Shown one piece after another: positions 4,782 to 11,573 of a stretch of 11,573 bases of DNA (positions are counted from its first letter, which is position 1; every line of letters begins with the position of its first letter). The notes under the pieces are model-generated. The model was not told where the DNA came from. It saw only the letters and a list, made by a program, of their open reading frames with translations, and did not search any database. The position numbers were made by a program, and so were the translations under genes. The stretch comes from JBFMDH01 sp044868105 (GTDB lineage Bacteria; Acidobacteriota; Blastocatellia; UBA7656): positions 1 through 11,573 of the forward strand of contig JBIOWC010000922.1 of NCBI GenBank assembly GCA_044868105.1, read 5' to 3'.

Positions 4782-7700
4782 TTAAAACGTTTGCCCGAAC
4801 TTGATATGAATCACACCTTGCGGTTGCCGGATGCGGATGCCGCCGAGACTGGTAAACGAAGCCGGATTGAGCAGGTAGCCATAATCTATGCCGACTGGCC
4901 CGATAGGGGTATTGAGACGCAGGCCCAAACCGATGGTGTGCGACATGCCTTTGGAACTGATGTCGCTCACTCGACGAAACACATTGCCCAGGTCATAGAA
5001 CGGCACCAGCCGCAAATCTTTAGTGAGCGGATAGCGCAATTCAAAATTTAAGACCACCAAAGCATTTCCGCCCAGGGGCACAAGCGTTGGCAACTCTTCT
5101 TCATTGCGCGGCTCCAGTATCGCTTGCGGTCCGGCTTGCTCGAATTGAAACCCGCGCAGCGTCGTGGCGCCGCCGGAAAAGAATCGCGCGCTGATGGGCA
5201 GTAACTGATCGGCAACCGTGACCTCGCCGTTTGCCCCGCTGCCTCTGACGCTGTAGGGTTTGGCCAGTCCGAGACGCGCCGCAAAGGCCAACACCGAATC
5301 GCGCAGCACCGGCGTTGATTTCGGGAGCTGATGGTAACGCTGATAGTTGGCGAAAAATTTATTGAAAGCTTCGTTGCCACCAAAGGGTCGCGCCGCCAGC
5401 GAATGCTCCACACTGATGAGTTGACCGGTTGTCGCATTGAGCGCCGAGTTGCGCGTATCCATGGTAAAGCCCGCCGAGAGTTGTCCGAGGCGAACCGCTT
5501 GAGCGTTGCGGGCAATCTCTTCAACCGGAATGTTCTGCACATTAAATAGCCGAGTATTTTCAAAACTGTAACGGAAGTGGAGCGAAGTAATATCGGAAAA
5601 TTTCCGCTCGGCCTGAGCGAAGGCGACAAAGCGATTAATGCCAAAACCCGGTCCGTTATTGGTCGTTGTCCCGCCGGTCACCAGACGACGTTGGAGGAAG
5701 GTCTGCAGATTGGAATTGCGATCATAAAAGGTCGAAACCGTAGCCCCCCAATGGCTGCCAAAGATGCGCGGGTCGGTGAATTGTAATTGCGCCAGTTGTT
5801 CGCGGAAACTGGCGCGCAGGCGAATCGAGGCGGAATTGACGCGCCCCAAGAAATTCGTATTCGTCAGTTGCAGCAAACCGCGTGGCCCTTCATCGGTTGA
5901 AAACCCGAGGCCGTAAATCATCAGGAGCGGCTTGGCTTCGGTTACTTGAACGGTAGCGCGCTGAGCATTGGGATCACTGCCGGCAACCGGTTCCGTGCGG
6001 ACGCGCACTTCACTGAACGCACCGGTGGCGAACAGGTCTCGTTGGGTGCGACGAATTTTATCGGGAGTCAACACATCGCCGGGCTGAAAATCGAAAAAGC
6101 GCCGCACCGATCGTTCTCGGGTTTTGGTTAGCCCGCTGACATCCACTTCGGCAATCACTGAGCGCGTGCCTTCAGTGATGTTGTATTTCAACATCACGCG
6201 GTCGGTATCCACATCAATGAGGGTGTATTGAACCGTGGTTTCAAGAAAACCCCGGTCGGCGTACAGGTTCTTAATGCGTTGATTGCTTTGGCGAGCTTGC
6301 GATGGGGAAAACGGCTCCCCGACCTTAAATGCCAAACTATCCTGCAACTCTTTAGAAGTCGCCACCGCGTTGCCTTGAAAGGTGACTTCCGAAACGGTTG
6401 AACGCACGCCTTCCTCAACACTGAAAATCAGTGTCATATCGTCGCTTTGCGGTTTCGGTTCAATTCGTGAAGTCACGCGCGCCGAACGAAAGCCCAGGTC
6501 GGCCAGTCGCGCCCGGATGGTTTCCCGGTCACGGCGTATGCGGTCATCGCTGGTGATGCCGCGCGCCAGCCCGCCAATGAGCGGAAGGTTTTTAAGCAAC
6601 GGGACGCTGCCGAAAAATGCGGCGCTCTTGGATTGCAAATCGGCGCTGACATCGCTGACGGTGATTTCGTCTGTGCCTTCAAGGCGAATCTCGTCCAGGT
6701 CATAACGGGTTCCCGGTTGCACATCATATATCAGTTTCAAGCCGTCACTGCTGCAATCCGCCGGCTCACAATGAGAGCGGACGGTGGCGAAAAAGTAACC
6801 GCGCTCTTGCAGATAATTCGCTAAGTTTCGTTCCCCCAGACGCGCCAGGGCGCGGCTGAACCCATCGGTCTTAACCGGCAATAATTCTTTCTGCCTTCTC
6901 TCGCTCAACTTGATGTCATCGGGTTTATTGATGACAACTTCGGCCCGGGGTTTAGCGGCGCGTTCAATACTCGGCGCCGCTGTAGGGCTCCCGCTGGTGC
7001 CGGCTGCGGTGGCGTCTATATCTTGTTTATAGCCCAGCGAGAACCGTCTGCGTCCGCGCACTTCCAGGGTGAAATCGCTATTGGTGCGCGCGCCGTTGGT
7101 TACCGTGCCGCCTTGCGTGTAAGAAGCCAGCGCCGAAAAGCGATTGGTTAAAGTGTATTCGACAAGCGCGCTCTGATCTTGTTCGGAGCTCGTGCTGATT
7201 GAGTAGGTGAAGGAGAGATCGCGGGTCAGTTGTTTACCCACCGTGAGGCGCGCCGCCGGATTGGAATTCGGTTGCAAAACCGGGTCAATCTGGAAACGGC
7301 TGAGACCGAGTCGCGATTGCAGCGGAGAGGTAATAAATTCATCCGTCAGCAGCGACGCCGCCGTGCCAATCCCGGAAGCTAAAATATCTTCGCTGCCGAT
7401 GGTGCTCGAATCCGTTTTGCCGGTCGCCACCAGCGATAGAATTTCTGAGCGCGGCAATTCCGGGTCCGAGCGCAAGGTCACTTCATTCATCGCGTCAATC
7501 GGGCCTTCGAGTCCCAGATAGACGTGATACCCGCTAATATCGCCTTCAATCAAAAGATTGGCAAACGGGGTCGCCCCGCCGACCGGAAAATCGAGGGTTC
7601 CCGTGGTGATTTCATAACGCACAGAGCGGAGCTTAATCGTGCCGCCTTCGACGCTGACGCGTCCGGCAATACTGGGGTCGTCAATGGTGCCGCTCACGGT

Positions 7701-10700
7701 AAGCGCAGCTGAGGCGACCGTATTTATCTGTTGATTGCGAATCAACAGCGAATTCGGAGCTTCAATATTTAAATCGAGATGGAGCGGAGGAAAGCCGAAG
7801 GCGCCGGAACTGCTGAGGCTCGTGCCGCCGCTTCCAAAACTTAAACTGCCGCTGCCCCCGCTTTCGGTTAAACCTGAAAGGTCGAAATTCGTCGTGTACT
7901 CGCCTTCAGGAATATTCACCGTGCCGGCGAGCACTTGCCTTTCAGGAGTCCCCGTCAGATTGAAGTTGCCGTTTACGGTGGCTTGCGCGCCTTGATACAA
8001 CATATCAACGTTATTGGTGGTGGCAACAAAATGCCACTCTTTCGGTTTGAGTTGCGCCAGCGTCATCGTGCCGCTGGCAACGAGGGTTCCGTCATTGGCG
8101 CGCGCCGTGAAATTTTCCAGGGTGATTTTATCTCCGGCTAAAAGAATGCGCCCGTTGCCATTTTCGATAGAGACCGGCAAGTCAACGCCGGTGAAAGAGA
8201 GATTATTCGCCAGAATCTCTCCCGCAAGTTGCGGGTCTTTCACCGTGCCGCCGAGTCGCACATCAATTTTTGCCGTGCCGCCAACGAACATGTCCGGATT
8301 GAATTGTCCGAGACTATCAAGGTTCGCCGTACCGTTTAGCGCGAAGTTGAGACTTTCACCTTCTTTGAGTCCCAGCGTGCCGCCGAGCCTGAGGTCTATG
8401 CCTTGTCCGCTGATGCGGGTTTGCGAGAGGCTGATTTGCGAGCCGTTCAGTGAAACGGTGAGTGGCGTTTGAATATTGAGGTTGCGCTCTTGAACTTGTA
8501 AGGCGATGGTGTTGAAGGTCAGGTCGCCGCGCAACCTGTCCGCCGTCATTTCATTCTTTTCATTTACCAGCGGCCCGCTAATATGCAATCGGCCATTAAC
8601 GGTTCCGGCAATTGTCCCGGCAAGGTCAGGAGCAAAAGCGGCGAGCAGCGGCGCTAAATCGAAGTCTGTGAGATTCGCATCAACATTAATTGGACGACCC
8701 GGACGGCGCAGCTCAATGCTGGCTTTCAACGGTTGGGGTTTGCCGGCAATCCCTGTGATGAGGTCTACATCAACGCGCCCGCCGGGATTGGTATGCGCCG
8801 TTAAGGTAAGCTCACCGGCATCGCGCCCGTTGAGCGTGACGTTCTGCCCTTCGGCTTTGACCTCAACATTGAGTTCACCGATATCAGCGGTGTTGCCTTT
8901 GGCTTGAAAGGTCGCGTTCGCCACCCCGGTTACCGGCGTCGTCAGTTCGAGCGAATTGGCGAACTGCTCTAAATCTATATTGCTGATGTTGCCCTGCAAT
9001 TGATAATCATTGCTCTTGAGATCAAGGTTGCCGCTGGCAACGATTTGTCCTTGAGCGAGGCGTATCTCTGTGCGTTCAAGCCGCGCGGTCTTCCCATCAA
9101 AGACCAGATTAGCCGTCGCCAGTTCTGCCGGTTGTCCCGCGAGTTTTCCATCCAGCAGATTCACCGTCGCCGTGCCGGTTGGCGCATCCGGCAAATGGGT
9201 TAAATGGGCTTCGCCGGAAAGTACGCCGCTGACAAACTCCTGGTCTTCGGCCAGCCCCGCCGCCTCTGCAAGCGTTGCCGCATTCACCCGGTCAAGCGTC
9301 GCGTCCAATCGCCCATCCGTCGCGATGGAGGCGCGCGGCGCAGCATAGTTGAATTTCGCGGTGCCGCCTTCGGCAACCACAAGCGTACCATTTTCAAAAG
9401 CCACATCGGTCGGCGTGACGCGCACGTGCCCTACCAGACTGCCAATCGCTTTGTCGCGTAGTCCAATGTCCGACGCCTTCACCTCGCCTTCAATCGCCGG
9501 GTCAGAAAGCTTGCCCGTCACCCGGCCGGTAAAATCGAACGCTCCGGCAAGTCGCGGTTTGTAATCAGCCAGGGATTTTTCGACATCTTTAATTGAATAA
9601 GCGATGGTCTGCAACTCTTCGGCATTCGTCGAGGTGACCGAAAATTGCAGATCAGAGTCGCCCTTCGCCGATAGCCTTCCGGTTGCCGTGAGGTGTGAAG
9701 CGGGCGTGTTGAGCGCCAGTTGCTCAACATTGAAGGTGCCGCTTTGCGCTTGAATCTTTACATCGCCATTAACCGGAATGGCATTGGCCGTCTGCGTCGT
9801 TTCGCCCGTAAGTTGCGCCGTGATGTTGCCGCTCACCGCGTCAAATTTTGTTCCTGGAAAAGTGATATTCAATTGACCGTTGACGCGGCCGGCCAAAGGG
9901 TTGTCTTTGACCTCAAGAAGGCTGAAAAGTTCATTGGTCTTGATGTCGGTCAAATTCGCAACCACATGCGAGGCGCCATTGCCGGCAAGTTGGATAGTGG
10001 CATCGCCGGTGGCGCTTCCGCCCATCAAGGCACTGTTGAATTTGTTTAAGGTGACGGTGTTGTTATCGGCAATGAGTTGCCCTTGCGTCTGTCCGATTTG
10101 CGCGCCCGATACTTCGCCGCTCTTGATAGCTAACCCGCCGGTAACCTGATAACGCCCGCCCTGCACGGTCGCCACAACCTGGCTGACCGTAATTCCTGAA
10201 ATCTGCCCGTCTTTAATACCCACACGAGAGGCATTCACCTGTTGCACACGCGCCTCGGTGCGTCCGCCTTGAATGCTTACCTCAATGCCTCGCAAATTCG
10301 TATCGGCAACGCGACTATCGGCCAGCGCCACTTGCGCGATGTTTCCCTGTTGCGCATTCACTTGCGTACGACCTTCGGCAAAGGTCGCCCGAACGCCGCG
10401 CACGGCAATACCGGAAAGCTGACCTTGCGAGAGCGCGAGGCGCGCGACGTTGACCTGTTGGATATTGGTTTGCGTGCGGCCGTCTGCGTATTCACCGCTG
10501 AGCGCGCCGGTTCGGACATCCGTCAAATTGTTGCCTTGCGCAACCACGGCACTGGCGCGCGCGCCGTTACTGTTAAAGGTAATGCGTTCGCCGTCGCTTT
10601 CAACATTGATTGATTCGATGTTGGCTCCGCGAACCCGCGTCCCCGCCGCCGTCATTTCATCTGCCGTCAGCGCGCCGTTAATTTTATAGCGCTTGCCTTC

Positions 10701-11573
10701 GCCATTGATGTTGCCGGTGAAAGCGGCGGCGCCTTGCAAATCCAGGTCGGGCGCAAAGACGCGCTGGGCTTCGTCGAGTTGCACCTGGGCTTGCGTATCG
10801 AAGTTGTAGCGCAACGCATTAAAATCATCGACCCGGCCATTCAAAGCGATGTCGCCAACCGGCGAATGAAAAGTTAAATGGTCAACTTCGGCTCCCGTCT
10901 CTCCCAAACGAGCGGCGAGGTCAAGGCTATCGAGCGTCGTCTCGCGCCCTTCATAACTCAATCGCCCTTCGCCAGCGGAAAATTGCAGGTTGATGCGGGA
11001 CTCGCCGGCAATCGGTTGCGCATTCATTTTCAGTTTTGCGAGGTCGCCTTCCAGGTTGTGAGCTTTATCTTTAACATGTACCGCGCCTTCGTCAATCGCG
11101 GCGACGAGACTCGAAAAATCAAAGGTAATACGGCTGGGCGCCGACGGGGGCGGCTGGTGTATGCCGCTGAAATTGGACAGACCTTGCTCGTCAATTTCGA
11201 CGTAGGTCTGAAGATTTTTAAGATCGAGGCGTTTGAAAATAACTTCGCGTTGCAGACGCAGCGCAAAGGGATTGGGGATTTCCAGAACCAGAGTTGCTTG
11301 GTCTATCGAGGCGATGAGCTTTCCGGTCTGTTCGTTATAAATTTTTACGTCTGAAACCTTCGCCGTGCGTATGCCCCAGGCAATATCCAGTCCCCCGACA
11401 TCGGCGCGCAGTCCATATTCTTTGAGCGCGGTTTGCACCTGCCCGACGATGTAGGTATTGATACGCCCAGAACGGATGTAATAGAGCACGCTGATGGCGA
11501 TGACCACCAGCAGCAAAAAAAAGACAAGTCCACCTGCTGCCAGGCGTTTGTGCCGGGCTAGCCAACTTAACCG
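4782..11573 (-). CDS. TamB-TamA fusion: TamB bridge with POTRA domains and Omp85 barrel (5' end off window)
   Basis: 2263 residues lie in the window. There is no stop and no ATG, GTG or TTG between 11516 and the edge, so the start is outside. TTG at 11516 (residue 1 here) is only internal. The N-terminus is basic (RLSWLARHKRL) followed by a membrane segment into 'LLVVIAISVLYYI', a typical TamB inner-membrane anchor. Residues to about 1500 are beta-rich TamB/AsmA-like sequence ending in the DUF490/TamB C-terminal region (RLTVGKQLTRDLSFTYS; FSLGYKQD). An Ala/Pro/Ser linker (about 1500-1524) leads to four POTRA domains, about 1523-1603, 1606-1705, 1706-1786 and 1788-1858. The Omp85 barrel runs from 1860 to 2244, with loop-6 motif LRGF (2120-2123), PIGPVGIDYGY, and a terminal Phe. 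In known systems TamB (inner membrane) and TamA (outer membrane) are separate partners aiding outer-membrane protein assembly or lipid transport. Here one chain would span the periplasm. E. coli TamB and TamA are about 1259 and 577 residues. Confidence 0.93.
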   Translation of the reverse strand, partial: RLSWLARHKRLAAGGLVFFLLLVVIAISVLYYIRSGRINTYIVGQVQTALKEYGLRADVGGLDIAWGIRTAKVSDVKIYNEQTGKLIASIDQATLVLEIPNPFALRLQREVIFKRLDLKNLQTYVEIDEQGLSNFSGIHQPPPSAPSRITFDFSSLVAAIDEGAVHVKDKAHNLEGDLAKLKMNAQPIAGESRINLQFSAGEGRLSYEGRETTLDSLDLAARLGETGAEVDHLTFHSPVGDIALNGRVDDFNALRYNFDTQAQVQLDEAQRVFAPDLDLQGAAAFTGNINGEGKRYKINGALTADEMTAAGTRVRGANIESINVESDGERITFNSNGARASAVVAQGNNLTDVRTGALSGEYADGRTQTNIQQVNVARLALSQGQLSGIAVRGVRATFAEGRTQVNAQQGNIAQVALADSRVADTNLRGIEVSIQGGRTEARVQQVNASRVGIKDGQISGITVSQVVATVQGGRYQVTGGLAIKSGEVSGAQIGQTQGQLIADNNTVTLNKFNSALMGGSATGDATIQLAGNGASHVVANLTDIKTNELFSLLEVKDNPLAGRVNGQLNITFPGTKFDAVSGNITAQLTGETTQTANAIPVNGDVKIQAQSGTFNVEQLALNTPASHLTATGRLSAKGDSDLQFSVTSTNAEELQTIAYSIKDVEKSLADYKPRLAGAFDFTGRVTGKLSDPAIEGEVKASDIGLRDKAIGSLVGHVRVTPTDVAFENGTLVVAEGGTAKFNYAAPRASIATDGRLDATLDRVNAATLAEAAGLAEDQEFVSGVLSGEAHLTHLPDAPTGTATVNLLDGKLAGQPAELATANLVFDGKTARLERTEIRLAQGQIVASGNLDLKSNDYQLQGNISNIDLEQFANSLELTTPVTGVANATFQAKGNTADIGELNVEVKAEGQNVTLNGRDAGELTLTAHTNPGGRVDVDLITGIAGKPQPLKASIELRRPGRPINVDANLTDFDLAPLLAAFAPDLAGTIAGTVNGRLHISGPLVNEKNEMTADRLRGDLTFNTIALQVQERNLNIQTPLTVSLNGSQISLSQTRISGQGIDLRLGGTLGLKEGESLNFALNGTANLDSLGQFNPDMFVGGTAKIDVRLGGTVKDPQLAGEILANNLSFTGVDLPVSIENGNGRILLAGDKITLENFTARANDGTLVASGTMTLAQLKPKEWHFVATTNNVDMLYQGAQATVNGNFNLTGTPERQVLAGTVNIPEGEYTTNFDLSGLTESGGSGSLSFGSGGTSLSSSGAFGFPPLHLDLNIEAPNSLLIRNQQINTVASAALTVSGTIDDPSIAGRVSVEGGTIKLRSVRYEITTGTLDFPVGGATPFANLLIEGDISGYHVYLGLEGPIDAMNEVTLRSDPELPRSEILSLVATGKTDSSTIGSEDILASGIGTAASLLTDEFITSPLQSRLGLSRFQIDPVLQPNSNPAARLTVGKQLTRDLSFTYSISTSSEQDQSALVEYTLTNRFSALASYTQGGTVTNGARTNSDFTLEVRGRRRFSLGYKQDIDATAAGTSGSPTAAPSIERAAKPRAEVVINKPDDIKLSERRQKELLPVKTDGFSRALARLGERNLANYLQERGYFFATVRSHCEPADCSSDGLKLIYDVQPGTRYDLDEIRLEGTDEITVSDVSADLQSKSAAFFGSVPLLKNLPLIGGLARGITSDDRIRRDRETIRARLADLGFRSARVTSRIEPKPQSDDMTLIFSVEEGVRSTVSEVTFQGNAVATSKELQDSLAFKVGEPFSPSQARQSNQRIKNLYADRGFLETTVQYTLIDVDTDRVMLKYNITEGTRSVIAEVDVSGLTKTRERSVRRFFDFQPGDVLTPDKIRRTQRDLFATGAFSEVRVRTEPVAGSDPNAQRATVQVTEAKPLLMIYGLGFSTDEGPRGLLQLTNTNFLGRVNSASIRLRASFREQLAQLQFTDPRIFGSHWGATVSTFYDRNSNLQTFLQRRLVTGGTTTNNGPGFGINRFVAFAQAERKFSDITSLHFRYSFENTRLFNVQNIPVEEIARNAQAVRLGQLSAGFTMDTRNSALNATTGQLISVEHSLAARPFGGNEAFNKFFANYQRYHQLPKSTPVLRDSVLAFAARLGLAKPYSVRGSGANGEVTVADQLLPISARFFSGGATTLRGFQFEQAGPQAILEPRNEEELPTLVPLGGNALVVLNFELRYPLTKDLRLVPFYDLGNVFRRVSDISSKGMSHTIGLGLRLNTPIGPVGIDYGYLLNPASFTSLGGIRIRQPQGVIHIKFGQTF
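10158..10481 (-). repeat. Three 36-residue tandem repeats in the TamB region
   Basis: Residues 346-381, 382-417 and 418-453 (numbered from codon 11516) are three units of exactly 36 residues (108 bp each). They start GRTQTNIQQVN, GRTQVNAQQGN and GRTEARVQQVN, and each has a glycine-hydrophobic segment near its end (GIAVRGV, NLRGIEV, GITVSQV). A diverged unit precedes (from GERITFNSNG) and another follows (GRYQVTGG). At the DNA level the CCTGTTG...GTGCG stretch recurs. They probably form regular turns of the TamB beta structure. Confidence 0.8.
11515..11522 (-). other. Eight-base T homopolymer in the membrane-anchor codons
   Basis: Eight consecutive T on the coding strand encode two Phe and the start of a Leu codon within the signal anchor. 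The frame is consistent on both sides, so there is no sign of an actual frameshift here. Confidence 0.6.

Noticed and set aside
4716..5051. 111-residue plus-strand open frame at the 3' end of the fusion gene
   Set aside because: Most of it is antisense to the last barrel strands of the Omp85 domain. No start signal was seen.

Overview
The window reads as chromosomal DNA from a Gram-negative (diderm) bacterium. An Acidobacteriota origin is my best guess: the secreted 584-residue protein, the POTRA series and the DUF3108 protein all resemble acidobacterial proteins as I remember them, and base composition is moderate. This is an impression from protein style, not a search result. All four protein genes lie on the minus strand, and all of them appear to act in or beyond the inner membrane.

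Reading in the direction of transcription (right to left), 11573-4782 is one very long gene, cut at its 5' end by the window edge. It encodes a single polypeptide that joins a TamB-like periplasmic bridge (N-terminal signal anchor, about 1500 residues of beta-rich repeats, DUF490/TamB C-terminal region) to four POTRA domains and a complete Omp85 (TamA/BamA-type) outer-membrane barrel. In well-studied proteobacteria these are two proteins, TamB and TamA. This fusion is the most notable gene here.

The 520-base gap 4262-4781 holds a compact non-coding mobile element (4344-4614, 271 bp). It has imperfect 24/25-bp terminal inverted repeats, an exact 8-bp flanking duplication (ACCAAACG) and two kinds of short internal direct repeat. 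It looks like a MITE, and it inserted at one arm of a small hairpin just upstream of the likely promoter of the next gene.

4261-2507 encodes a secreted, cysteine-containing protein of unknown function. 2223-1231 encodes an M23 (LytM-type) peptidoglycan endopeptidase with an intact zinc site. It is preceded by a good promoter and a terminator-like hairpin in its leader, and followed by a strong intrinsic terminator (1171-1203). 986-171 encodes a secreted DUF3108 protein that probably starts at TTG and is followed by a hairpin (102-169). The first 100 bases hold no gene I recognise.

The shared theme is envelope biogenesis: outer-membrane assembly or lipid transport (TamB-TamA fusion), wall remodelling (M23) and two exported proteins of unknown role. 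The gaps and separate signals suggest individual transcription units, not one operon.
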